Positions 9,226 to 16,290 of a DNA stretch of 18,611 bases are shown here, piece by piece. Source of the DNA: an uncultured Eubacteriales bacterium (lineage in GTDB: Bacteria > Bacillota > Clostridia > Oscillospirales > Oscillospiraceae); the NCBI GenBank assembly GCA_900544945.1, contig UQXG01000030.1, positions 1 to 18,611 on the forward strand, given 5' to 3'. Position numbers and translations under genes: made by a program. Positions within the stretch are counted from its first letter, which is position 1, and each line of letters starts with the position of its first letter. The notes under the pieces were generated by a model, which saw only the letters and a program-made list of their open reading frames with translations, ran no database searches and was not told the DNA's origin.

Positions 9226-9731
9226 ACGTTATCACCCAATTCGTCAATGAAGCGGTCGATCATCTCCGCCTGATCTCCGGCGTTCAGCTCCCGGCCGACC
9301 ACCTTACCGGCAATCGCCATTGCCAGATCGGAAATCTCGTCCTTGGCCTCGTTGATGGCCTTTTTCTTTTCCAGGGCAATATCATCGGCGGCTTTGGATT
9401 TGATTTGGGCCGCCTGCTGCTGGGCCTGGGCGATGATCTCCTCGCTGCGGGAATTGGCGGTGCGCTGGGCGGTCTGAAGCAGGTCGTCGGCCTTGGCCTT
9501 AGCCTGGAGCATATTCTGCTCATAGGTCTTCTTGATGGTCATGGCCTCCGCCTTGGCGTTCTCGGCCTCGGTGATCTGCTTGTCGGCGGCTTCCCGGCGC
9601 TGATCGAGGATTGCCTTGATCTTATCCAGGAAGAAGATCTTGAAGACCAGCAGCTGGAGGAACAGATTGCAAATCTGTGCGATCAGGGTAACAGGATTTA
9701 CCGTCACTAAGGACTGGTAAAGGGTATCCAT
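9222..9731 (-). CDS. atpF: F1Fo ATP synthase b subunit
   Basis: Stator stalk protein of 169 residues. One membrane helix lies near the N terminus (about residues 12-35), followed by a long charged alpha-helical region rich in Ala, Glu, Lys and Gln (about 38-140) that forms the right-handed coiled coil of the b dimer. RRREAADK-like and KADDLLQTAQRTANSR segments are typical. Only one b gene is present, so a homodimer is expected. An AGGAGG (9739-9744) lies seven bases before the ATG and directly abuts the 3' arm of a hairpin in the atpE-atpF spacer. Confidence 0.97.
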   Translation of the reverse strand: MDTLYQSLVTVNPVTLIAQICNLFLQLLVFKIFFLDKIKAILDQRREAADKQITEAENAKAEAMTIKKTYEQNMLQAKAKADDLLQTAQRTANSRSEEIIAQAQQQAAQIKSKAADDIALEKKKAINEAKDEISDLAMAIAGKVVGRELNAGDQAEMIDRFIDELGDNV

Positions 9732-9743
9732 TGCATTGCCTCC

Positions 9744-9777
9744 TTCCGGCGTAAAATGAATGAGTGAAATGCCGGAA
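9744..9777 (-). promoter_or_regulatory. Hairpin in the atpE-atpF spacer next to the atpF ribosome binding site
   Basis: TTCCGGC at 9744-9750 pairs with GCCGGAA at 9771-9777 across a 20-base AT-rich loop. On the minus-strand transcript the first arm begins immediately after the atpE stop codon, and the second arm runs into the AGGAGG of atpF. It could protect the 3' end of an atpE message and/or dampen atpF translation. The stem is only 7 bp, so a regulatory role is inference. Confidence 0.4.
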
Positions 9778-10050
9778 TCAGCCCAGATAGTTCATGAACA
9801 TACCGGGAGCTACGAAGATCAGCAGCAGACCGGTGACGAAGCCGTAGATACCGGTGGTCTCGGACAGAGCGATACCCAGGATCATGGTGCTGGTCACATC
9901 GCCCTTGCACTCGGGGTTCCGACCGATGACTTCACAGGCACGGGCGGCGCAGTTACCTTCGCCGATACCAGGGCCGATACCTGCGATCAGAGCCAAACCG
10001 GCGCCGATGCCGCAGCCTGCCAGAGCAATGCCTTTAGCCAGAATTTCCAT
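9778..10050 (-). CDS. atpE: F1Fo ATP synthase c subunit, predicted Na+-binding type
   Basis: The 90-residue proteolipid forms the rotor ring and has two membrane helices joined by the polar loop RNPECKGD (about 44-51). Helix 2 carries the ion-binding Glu64 in SETTGIYG, with Thr65, Thr66 and Tyr69 in the places that coordinate Na+ in Ilyobacter tartaricus (Glu65, Ser66, Thr67, Tyr70). Helix 1 has GPGIGEG, where Glu31 replaces the Na+-liganding Gln32 of that organism. A Glu at this place, giving two carboxylates per site, is known from the Fusobacterium nucleatum Na+ ring. H+ rings usually lack the downstream Thr/Ser-Thr pair. Ion choice is predicted, not proven. Expression is helped by a perfect AGGAGG eight bases before the ATG. 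Confidence 0.97.
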   Translation of the reverse strand: MEILAKGIALAGCGIGAGLALIAGIGPGIGEGNCAARACEVIGRNPECKGDVTSTMILGIALSETTGIYGFVTGLLLIFVAPGMFMNYLG

Positions 10051-10058
10051 ACGATTTT

Positions 10059-10064
10059 CCTCCT
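10059..10064 (-). promoter_or_regulatory. Perfect AGGAGG ribosome binding site of atpE
   Basis: AGGAGG (minus strand) lies 8 bases before the atpE ATG inside an A/T-rich leader. Strong, unstructured initiation signals at atpE are expected because around ten or more c subunits are needed per complex. Confidence 0.8.
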
Positions 10065-10107
10065 AAATTTTTGATAACGTGTTTTGTTTTTATTCAAATG
10101 GCGGCAG

Positions 10108-10986
10108 TCAATCGCCTGCGGCCTGTTTGATGAAGAGAGTGGTCAGCGTGCAGAAGATGAAGGCCTGGATGCAACCGCCGAACCAGTCGAAGTACAGGCT
10201 GGGAATGGCGGGAATGCCCACGGTCAGCCAGGGATAGCTGACGCCCAGGCAGGTGAGAACGCCCAGCACCCCCAAAATGGCGGCAAGGATGCCCACCACG
10301 AAGGGGAACTTCTTCTTGGATTTTTTGCCCAGAACAATCAGGGCAGCCCCTGCGGCGGCAACCGCGATGCCAACGTACAGCTGGGAGCCCAGCAGATGGA
10401 ACAGGGCAGCGCTGGCGGTGGTGAGGGCGGCATAGATCAGCGCACTGATGACCGTGCCGGACAGGATGTTGCCGAAGTGACGGCAGGCCATGGACACGGG
10501 AGTGAAGCACTCGCTCATGATGTTGATGGGAAGCAGAATGAAGAGGGGATCCAGGAAGCCCTTCAGGTAGCCCCCCAGGCCGTTGGCCTTGATCTTATGG
10601 TAGGTGATGAGCACGAACACCACAAGACCCCAGGCAAGCTCCGTCATTAAGTCCGCCGTGGGGCTCCAGATACCCAGAAGGCTAATGAGATTGGAGAAGA
10701 TGCTGGTGACGAAGATGGCTCCGACCAGGGGAATGTACCGATCGAATTCCGGACCCATATTGCCCCGGACGAAATTTACCAGAGCGTTGTAGGCCATTTC
10801 CGCCACGGCCTGCTTCCGGGAGATGCCGGTGACCTTCAGTCCGGAGCCCAGCCAGATGCACAGGGCGGAGACGATGATGAGCACCAGCCAGGCGACCAGC
10901 AGGGTCTGGGTAATCTGTACCGTTCCGAACAGGGGGACGTTTTCGAAGGTGGCCAGGATTCGCGCGCCATTGATTTCAACTTCCAT
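10108..10986 (-). CDS. atpB: F1Fo ATP synthase a subunit with an extra hydrophobic segment
   Basis: Membrane stator subunit providing the ion half-channels. The essential arginine is visible in MACRHFGNILSG (Arg172 when numbered from the TTG at 10995; Arg169 from the ATG), and the C-terminal helix has YFDWFGGCIQAFIFCTLTTLF. Between the Arg helix and the last helix is an added stretch of about 50 residues (206-258, TTG numbering). It has two hydrophobic runs around a basic GKKSKKKF turn, lengthening the protein to about 292 residues against the more usual 220-270. Start choice: GAGGTGA (10996-11002) directly abuts an in-frame TTG at 10995 but is nine bases from ATG 10986, so the ATG is preferred. 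The 57-bp gap to atpE contains that gene's strong ribosome binding site. Confidence 0.95.
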   Translation of the reverse strand: MEVEINGARILATFENVPLFGTVQITQTLLVAWLVLIIVSALCIWLGSGLKVTGISRKQAVAEMAYNALVNFVRGNMGPEFDRYIPLVGAIFVTSIFSNLISLLGIWSPTADLMTELAWGLVVFVLITYHKIKANGLGGYLKGFLDPLFILLPINIMSECFTPVSMACRHFGNILSGTVISALIYAALTTASAALFHLLGSQLYVGIAVAAAGAALIVLGKKSKKKFPFVVGILAAILGVLGVLTCLGVSYPWLTVGIPAIPSLYFDWFGGCIQAFIFCTLTTLFIKQAAGD

Positions 10987-11009
10987 AGTAGACAATCACC
11001 TCATTATAT

Positions 11010-11178
11010 CTTAGGAAGCTCTGATTAAATCGGCAAGAGCTGGTAGCGAGAGATTTTGTTCTCAGGCAAGGTTTGGAAAATGGAGGAATACTTTGTGTAT
11101 TTCCCATTTTTCAAACCGCAGACTGGGGGCAAAAGATCCGCTGCCCAGCCGCAGACGATTTATTCAGAGTTTCCCTTA
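11010..11178. mobile_element. MITE-like element between atpI and atpB
   Basis: Terminal inverted repeats of 19 bp, GGAAGCTCTGATTAAATCG at 11014-11032 and its near complement at 11156-11174 (17 of 19 match), bound a 161-bp non-coding element. CTTA directly repeats on both outer sides (11010-11013 and 11175-11178), as expected of a target duplication. Inside is a long hairpin: 11071-11083 pairs with 11104-11116 (12 of 13), and the pairing continues inward through AATAC/GTATT. GCAGAC also occurs twice (11118-11123, 11151-11156). There is no reading frame for a transposase, so it would need one supplied in trans. It lies 10 bp past the atpI stop codon, inside the operon transcript. Confidence 0.8.
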
Positions 11179-11188
11179 GGTCGAAAAC

Positions 11189-11668
11189 TTAGCTTTCAAA
11201 GGTTTCCAAGTGATCCTCCGGCTCCTCCTCGTCAGGAAGGGGCTTTGCCGCGGTGCCGGCACTGGGCTCGAAGAGCTTGCCCCGGCTTTGCAGGAAGAGA
11301 ATCACCACATTGGGGAAGAGAATGGGGGCGGCACCGGCTACAAAGTGAATGGGCTTGATGAGATAGCAGGCCACCACCCACACCGCCTGGATCAGCAGCC
11401 GCAGATTGTAGCTGCGCTGGAACCGGGCCTTCATGCGCTTTTTGTTGTCGATTTCCGTGGCGCTCTGCACCGTCAGGCAGAGGATGGCAAAGTTTGCCAC
11501 CGCCACTGCCGTGCCGCAGACCGCACCCAGCAGAATCCGGAAAAGATCAAAGGTGCCCACACCAACGAGACTCAGCACAAACAGGGCGGCGATCAGAATC
11601 CCGTCGCAGACCAGGGTGCCCAGGGTGATGCGGGTCAGCTCCTTACGGGAAGCAGGTTGCAGTTTCAT
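11189..11668 (-). CDS. atpI: ATP synthase subunit I-like membrane protein
   Basis: A 159-residue protein with four hydrophobic segments (about 14-35, 43-66, 88-104, 106-127) and an acidic, proline-containing C-terminal tail (EEEPEDHLE). This topology, and the position just before atpB, match the AtpI (ATP synthase I) family. AtpI proteins help assemble the c ring, which is especially documented for Na+-type enzymes such as that of Acetobacterium woodii. The start ATG is preceded by AAGGAG at seven bases. The gene lies 14 bp after the AtpZ-like gene. Sequence conservation in this family is low, so the call rests largely on topology and context. Confidence 0.8.
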   Translation of the reverse strand: MKLQPASRKELTRITLGTLVCDGILIAALFVLSLVGVGTFDLFRILLGAVCGTAVAVANFAILCLTVQSATEIDNKKRMKARFQRSYNLRLLIQAVWVVACYLIKPIHFVAGAAPILFPNVVILFLQSRGKLFEPSAGTAAKPLPDEEEPEDHLETFES

Positions 11669-11682
11669 GGAAACGCTCCTTT

Positions 11683-11940
11683 TTAGGAATGATCGTTAAA
11701 ACCCACCGGGGGCTTGGGGTTGTCGGTGATTTCCTGGGCGGCCTTCTGCATGGAATGCAGACAGGCCCGGGCGGTGCGGATGCTGGTGAGTATCCCAAGG
11801 ATACCCAAAACCGCCACAATCCAAAGCCCCAGACCGAATTTGTGCCGAAGGTACTCCGCCAGAAGCAGAAAAAACACGGTGGGGAAGATGGCGGAGAAGC
11901 CGAACTGACCTACCCACATGAGCAGCGCGAGGAACTTCAA
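11683..11940 (-). CDS. atpZ: AtpZ/AtpI family small membrane protein
   Basis: First gene of the atp operon. An 85-residue protein with two membrane segments (about 5-28 and 36-56) and a polar tail. This is the usual architecture of the F0F1-ATPase gene-1/AtpZ family, which is found ahead of atpI in many Firmicutes and proposed to help enzyme assembly or ion (Mg2+) supply. The start is TTG at 11940, supported by GGAGGTG five bases upstream. An internal ATG at codon 8 is possible but would lack that spacing. Confidence 0.75.
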   Translation of the reverse strand: MKFLALLMWVGQFGFSAIFPTVFFLLLAEYLRHKFGLGLWIVAVLGILGILTSIRTARACLHSMQKAAQEITDNPKPPVGFNDHS

Positions 11941-11974
11941 ATTTCCACCTCCCCGACATCCTCATTTGGATATT

Positions 11975-12003
11975 ATTATAGCGATATCCGCCGAAAAAAG
12001 CAA
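11975..12003 (-). promoter_or_regulatory. Promoter of the atp operon
   Basis: On the minus strand, TTGCTT (11998-12003) and a consensus TATAAT (11975-11980) are 17 bp apart. The -10 lies inside a small dyad, GGATAT at 11968-11973 and ATATCC at 11984-11989, which might be an operator. The atpZ start is 34 bp downstream of the -10. Confidence 0.65.
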
Positions 12004-12086
12004 GATTTTTTTGTGGAATTTTTCAAAGGACGGCGGTTTCATGTACGATTGTTTGCACTTTGTTCACAAAAGATTTGCTTATCCTC

Positions 12087-12115
12087 TTCCCAATTGCCCG
12101 AAAGTATTGTAAAAT
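12087..12115 (+). promoter_or_regulatory. Promoter of recD2
   Basis: TTCCCA (12087-12092) and TAAAAT (12110-12115) are 17 bp apart. The recD2 ATG, with AGGAG (12138-12142) six bases before it, follows 33 bp later. The -35 is weak (4 of 6), so moderate expression is expected. It points away from the atp promoter. Confidence 0.5.
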
Positions 12116-12148
12116 AGAGAAAAATTCCGGCGGGAACAGGAGAGAGCT

Positions 12149-14362
12149 ATGGAACAGGAACTGGAGATTCTCCAGGGCGCGGTCAGTGCCGTGGTCTATC
12201 AGAATTATGAAAACGGCTACGCGGTACTCCGGCTGAACTTAGGCGGCGGGCAGACGGTGACGGTGGTGGGCACGATTCCACTGCCCGCGGTGGGCGAGCG
12301 GCTGATGGTCACGGGCAAGTGGAGCACCCATTCCAATTATGGACGTCAGTTCGAGGCGGAATTTCTGGAGCGGCTCATGCCCCAGACCTCCGTGGAAATC
12401 CTCAACTACCTGTCCAGCCGGGTCATCAAGGGCATCGGCCCCCGGACGGCCTCCCGGATTGTGGAGATGTTCGGCGACCAGACCCTGGCCATCATGGAGC
12501 GGGAGCCGGAGCGGCTTTCGGAAGTCCCCGGCATTTCCCGGGAAAAGGCTCGGAAAATCGGGGAGGAATTCAAGCTCCATGTGGGCATCCGGCAGATTAT
12601 GGAGTTTTTCGCCCTGCACCATCTGAGCGCGGAGCTGGCGGTGCAGGTTTACAAGCGGTACGGCGACAGCACCATGGAGCTTCTGTATGACGACCCGTAC
12701 CTGCTGATGGACGAGGAGCTGAACGCCTCCTTCGGGGCGGTAGACCAGTTCGCCATCAGCTTGGGCGTTGCCGGGGACGATCCCCGGCGGGTGGAAGCGG
12801 GCACTCTGTTTGAGCTGAGCTATAATCTTACCGGCGGCCACTGCTTCCTGCCGGAGGAAAAGCTCATTGCGGCCACCGCCCGGCTTTTGCAGCTGGAAAG
12901 CGACGAGCCGGTGAAGCAGGGCATTGCCCGGCTTCTGGAAGCCGACCGGCTGGTGAGAGAGCGGCTTGCGGGCATCACGGTGATTTACCTTCCGGAGCTG
13001 CACGAGGCGGAAACCGAGTGCACGAGAATGCTTCTGGACTTTGCCGGTCACAGCTTTCCGGAGCCCCGGGGGCTGGACAGGCAGATTCAGGCAATTGCCA
13101 AGGAAAGCGGCATCGAGTATTCCGGAGAGCAGACCCAGGCCATCCGGGAGGCGGCCACCTCCGGCCTGCTGCTGATTACCGGCGGCCCCGGTACCGGTAA
13201 AACCACCATTTTGCGGGGTATTCTGGAACTTTTAGGCCAGAATCAGCTCCGCTGCCTGCTGGCCGCGCCTACAGGCCGGGCGGCCAAGCGGCTGACGGAG
13301 GTCACCGGGGAGGACGCTTCCACCATCCACCGGCTGCTGGAAGCGGGCATCGACCCGGCCACAGGAAAGATGTTCTTTGCCAGAGACGCGGAAAATCCCC
13401 TGAAATGCGACGCGGTGATTGTGGACGAAATGTCCATGGTGGACGTGTCCCTGCTCTATAGTCTGCTTCAGGCCATCCCTACGGGCAAACGGCTGATTCT
13501 GGTAGGTGACCCGGATCAGCTGCCGCCGGTGGGGCCGGGCTTTCCCTTCGGGGATATGCTGCGAAGCGGAAGCCTTCCCACCGTCCGGCTGACGGAAATT
13601 TTCCGACAGGCTCAGAAAAGCCTGATTGTCATGAATGCCCACCGGGTGAATCAGGGGGAAATGCCGGATTTGAAATGCGTCAGCAGCGATTTCTTCTTCA
13701 TGCGCAGAACCAGCGAGGAGGCGGTATGCGCCCTCATCCGGGATTTGTGCGCCACAAGACTCCCTCAGAAGATGGGCATCCCCACGGATCAGATTCAGGT
13801 GCTTTCCCCCACCCGGAAGGGGGCGGTGGGTACGGTGAACCTGAATCGGCTTCTTCAGGCGGCGTTGAATCCCCAATCTCCGGACAAAAAGGAACGATCC
13901 TACGGGGATTATCAGTTCCGGGAGGGAGATCGGGTGATGCAGATTCGCAATAACTACGACATCCTCTGGAAAAAGGCCGACGGCAGCGCCGTGGGGGCGG
14001 GAATCTTCAACGGCGACGTAGGCAGGATTCAGACCATCGACCCGGCTTCGGAGACCCTGACCGTCCTCTTTGACGACCGGCTGGCGGAGTACGACTTCAC
14101 CCAGCTGGGGGAGCTGGAGCCGGCCTATGCCATGACCGTCCATAAAAGCCAGGGCAGCGAATATCGGGCGGTGATTCTCACCGCCTGGAACGGCTCGCCC
14201 TACCTTCTCAGCCGGAGTATCCTCTATACCGCCATCACCAGAGCCAGGGAGCTGCTGATCATCGTAGGCCGGGAGGAAACCGTGGGGGTCATGGTGGAAA
14301 ACGCCCGGAAGAACCGGCGCTACAGCGGCCTGAAGCTGCGATTGCAGGGGAAAGTGGAATGA
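12149..14362 (+). CDS. recD2: RecD2-type ATP-dependent DNA helicase
   Basis: Superfamily 1B 5'-to-3' DNA helicase of the RecD-like (YrrC/RecD2) group, active in the cytoplasm in DNA repair and recombination without RecBC. Its 737 residues begin with an OB-like domain and helix-hairpin-helix repeats (VIKGIGPRTASRIVEMFG, about 94-111; LSEVPGISREKARKIG). These are followed by the helicase core: Walker A GGPGTGKT (345-352), Walker B DE (426-427), motif III GDPDQLPPVG (starting at 453) and the C-terminal AMTVHKSQGSE (661-671). Length is typical of RecD2, longer than RecD of RecBCD because of the N-terminal domain. The stop codon overlaps the comF start by four bases. Confidence 0.97.
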   Translation: MEQELEILQGAVSAVVYQNYENGYAVLRLNLGGGQTVTVVGTIPLPAVGERLMVTGKWSTHSNYGRQFEAEFLERLMPQTSVEILNYLSSRVIKGIGPRTASRIVEMFGDQTLAIMEREPERLSEVPGISREKARKIGEEFKLHVGIRQIMEFFALHHLSAELAVQVYKRYGDSTMELLYDDPYLLMDEELNASFGAVDQFAISLGVAGDDPRRVEAGTLFELSYNLTGGHCFLPEEKLIAATARLLQLESDEPVKQGIARLLEADRLVRERLAGITVIYLPELHEAETECTRMLLDFAGHSFPEPRGLDRQIQAIAKESGIEYSGEQTQAIREAATSGLLLITGGPGTGKTTILRGILELLGQNQLRCLLAAPTGRAAKRLTEVTGEDASTIHRLLEAGIDPATGKMFFARDAENPLKCDAVIVDEMSMVDVSLLYSLLQAIPTGKRLILVGDPDQLPPVGPGFPFGDMLRSGSLPTVRLTEIFRQAQKSLIVMNAHRVNQGEMPDLKCVSSDFFFMRRTSEEAVCALIRDLCATRLPQKMGIPTDQIQVLSPTRKGAVGTVNLNRLLQAALNPQSPDKKERSYGDYQFREGDRVMQIRNNYDILWKKADGSAVGAGIFNGDVGRIQTIDPASETLTVLFDDRLAEYDFTQLGELEPAYAMTVHKSQGSEYRAVILTAWNGSPYLLSRSILYTAITRARELLIIVGREETVGVMVENARKNRRYSGLKLRLQGKVE

Positions 14363-15009
14363 AACTGATTTCTCTTGTGCTGGAATTCCTCTTCCCGCCC
14401 AAGTGCGTGCTCTGCGGGAAAATCCTTCAGAATGGGGAGCTGGATCTGTGCCGGGAGTGCCGTCTGGCGGCTCCAACCTACCCAAATCGGAAAAAGAAGC
14501 TCCAATTTCTTGACAGCTTCGCCGCTGTCTGGTACTATGAAGGGAACGTCAGAAGAAGTCTGCTTCGGTATAAGTTCCGGGGGCACAGGAGTTATGCCGC
14601 TTCCTATGGAAGGCTCCTTGCCATGATGCTGGAGCGGGAATACCCGGAGGGCTTCGATGTGCTGACCTGGGTGCCGGTGAGCCGCCTGCGAAGGTTCCGC
14701 CGAGGCTATGACCAGGCGCGGCTTCTGGCAATCGCCGTGGGACGGGAACTTTCTATGGAGCCTGTTCCGCTACTGCGAAAAATTCGAAATAATCGCCCCC
14801 AATCCGGCCTGAAGGGCGGGGAAGCCCGGCGGGCAAACGTGCTGGGCGTCTACCGGCTTTGTCCGGGTGTGAATCTGTCGGGAAAGCGGGTTCTGCTCGT
14901 GGACGACATTCTCACCACTGGCGCCACCGCCGGAGAATGCGCCAGGGTGTGTCTTAGCGCCGGGGCGAAGGAAGTACATTGCGCCGCTGTGGCGGCGGCA
15001 CGAAAGTAA
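14359..15009 (+). CDS. comF: ComF family phosphoribosyltransferase-fold protein
   Basis: A 216-residue protein with the two hallmarks of the ComF/ComFC/GntX family. One is an N-terminal zinc-ribbon-like pair of CxxC motifs (Cys16, Cys19, Cys31, Cys34); the other is a C-terminal PRPP-binding loop VDDILTTGAT (181-190). ComFC acts in the cytoplasm during uptake of single-stranded DNA in competent Firmicutes, but its biochemical reaction is not firmly established. It is translated from an ATGA overlap with recD2, so the two share a message and possibly a DNA-processing role. No other competence genes are in the window. Confidence 0.95.
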   Translation: MKLISLVLEFLFPPKCVLCGKILQNGELDLCRECRLAAPTYPNRKKKLQFLDSFAAVWYYEGNVRRSLLRYKFRGHRSYAASYGRLLAMMLEREYPEGFDVLTWVPVSRLRRFRRGYDQARLLAIAVGRELSMEPVPLLRKIRNNRPQSGLKGGEARRANVLGVYRLCPGVNLSGKRVLLVDDILTTGATAGECARVCLSAGAKEVHCAAVAAARK

Positions 15010-15019
15010 AGGTGTAGCT

Positions 15020-16066
15020 ATGTCTCTGTTTTCTATGTTTTCCAATGATCTGGGCGTGGATCTGGGCACGTCCAATGTGCTGATTTATGCCGACGGAAAG
15101 GGTATCGTCGTTCGGGAGCCCTCCGTTGTGGCGGTAGACCGGAATACTGGCAAGATTTTGCAGGTAGGCGCCGCCGCCCGGAATATGCTGGGCAGAACCC
15201 CCGGCAACGTGGTTGCCATGCACCCGCTGAAGGACGGCATTGTCTCCGACCATGAGATGACCGTCCGGATGCTTCAGGAGATGTTCAAGACCGCCACCAA
15301 GGCCGGCCTGTTCACCCCTAAGCCCCGTGTGGTCGTCTCCGTCCCCTCCGGCGTATCCGAGGTGGAGGAGCGCAGTGTGATCAACGCCGCCATCGAAGCC
15401 GGTGCCCGCCGTGTGTTCCTTATCGAGGAGCCTCTGGCTGCCGGTCTGGGCGCCGGCCTGGATATCCGGGGTGCCAGCGGCCACATGGTGGTGGACATCG
15501 GCGGCGGCACTACGGACATCGCCGTGCTGAGCATGAACGGCGTTGCCGTGTCCTCTTCCCTGAAAATCGCGGGCAACTATTTTGATGAAATGATTATCCG
15601 CTATGTCCGCCGCCAGCATGGCGTGGTCATCGGTCAGGTCACTGCCGAAAGCGTGAAAATCCAGATCGGCCAGGTCTACCCCCGGGACGAGGAGCGGAGC
15701 ATGAACATCAAGGGCCGGGATTTCAAAACCGGTATGCCCAAAATGGTTACCCTGACCTCCACGGAGATTTACGAGGTTCTCCGCCGTCCCGCCCGGCTGA
15801 TTGCCGACGAGGTGCTGGCGGTGATGGAGGAAACCAGCCCGGAGCTGATTTCCGACATTTCCGAAAACGGCATCACCATCACCGGCGGCTGCGGCCAGCT
15901 GTGGGGCATGGATCTGCTGCTTATGGAGCGCACGGGCATTGCCTGCATTCTGGCGGACGACCCGGATTCCTGCACCGCCTACGGCGCGGGCAAGAGCCTG
16001 GCCTGGATCAACAACATGCAGGAGGGCCCCATCAACATCGCCCGCCGCCGAGCCATGCGGAGCTAA
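15020..16066 (+). CDS. mreB: MreB/Mbl-family rod-shape actin homologue
   Basis: Bacterial actin that forms membrane-bound filaments and directs lateral wall synthesis. The 348 residues show the phosphate-1 loop GVDLGTSN (12-19), the catalytic-region EEP (136-138), phosphate-2 VVDIGGGTTDIAV (157-169) and an adenosine-site loop TGGCGQLWGM (about 288-297). The last departs from the more usual TGGGALLRG, with a Cys and a Trp. The N terminus (MSLFSMF) is hydrophobic and suits membrane contact. The start has AAAGGTG in front and lies 10 bp after comF, so it may be co-transcribed with recD2. mreC and mreD do not follow, so this may be a stand-alone paralogue (Mbl or MreBH type) rather than the mreBCD copy. 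Confidence 0.92.
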   Translation: MSLFSMFSNDLGVDLGTSNVLIYADGKGIVVREPSVVAVDRNTGKILQVGAAARNMLGRTPGNVVAMHPLKDGIVSDHEMTVRMLQEMFKTATKAGLFTPKPRVVVSVPSGVSEVEERSVINAAIEAGARRVFLIEEPLAAGLGAGLDIRGASGHMVVDIGGGTTDIAVLSMNGVAVSSSLKIAGNYFDEMIIRYVRRQHGVVIGQVTAESVKIQIGQVYPRDEERSMNIKGRDFKTGMPKMVTLTSTEIYEVLRRPARLIADEVLAVMEETSPELISDISENGITITGGCGQLWGMDLLLMERTGIACILADDPDSCTAYGAGKSLAWINNMQEGPINIARRRAMRS

Positions 16067-16095
16067 GGGATAATGAAAATTTATCAATAGAATTT

Positions 16096-16145
16096 TGTAG
16101 GGGCGACGATTCGTCGCCCGTGGGCGGCCAATGGCCGCCCCTACA
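16096..16145. repeat. 50-bp double-hairpin palindromic repeat
   Basis: Outer arms TGTAGGGGCG and CGCCCCTACA enclose two perfect hairpins with 9-bp stems and 1-base centres: 16101-16109 with 16111-16119, and 16122-16130 with 16132-16140. The whole unit could fold as a cruciform with two GC-rich arms. It lies 29 bp downstream of mreB and may cap that transcript, though no T tract follows. It has the look of a dispersed REP/MITE-like intergenic repeat; a related single hairpin ends the window. No target duplication is visible. Confidence 0.8.
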
Positions 16146-16235
16146 TAGAGTTACGGGGTCGCTGCAAGTATTTTGCGGCGGCCTTGCTTTGTTGACAAGG
16201 GGTCAATCTTAAGAAAAATGTAAGGTGCCAAAAGA

Positions 16236-16264
16236 TTGACAAAATATTACAATTTTGTTATGAT
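16236..16264 (+). promoter_or_regulatory. Strong extended promoter of the beta-helix lipoprotein
   Basis: A consensus -35 TTGACA (16236-16241), 17 bp, then TATGAT (16259-16264) preceded by TGT, an extended -10. The surrounding 16200-16275 is AT-rich, unlike the flanking genes. AAAGGAAG (16276-16283) lies seven bases before the start codon. Expression is predicted to be high and independent of mreB. Confidence 0.8.
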
Positions 16265-16290
16265 AAGCAAAAAGGAAAGGAAGTATCCGT

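Noticed and set aside
11003..11008. TATAAT on the minus strand just before atpB as an internal promoter brought in by the MITE
   Set aside because: No acceptable -35 lies 16-18 bp upstream, and a transcript starting from it would begin in or after the GAGGTGA ribosome binding site of atpB.
16192..16206. TTGACAAGGGGTCAA as a second promoter or operator ahead of the lipoprotein
   Set aside because: There is a -35-like TTGACA and a 5-bp dyad, but no -10 at proper spacing. The promoter at 16236-16264 explains the gene better, and a 5-bp dyad is easily due to chance.
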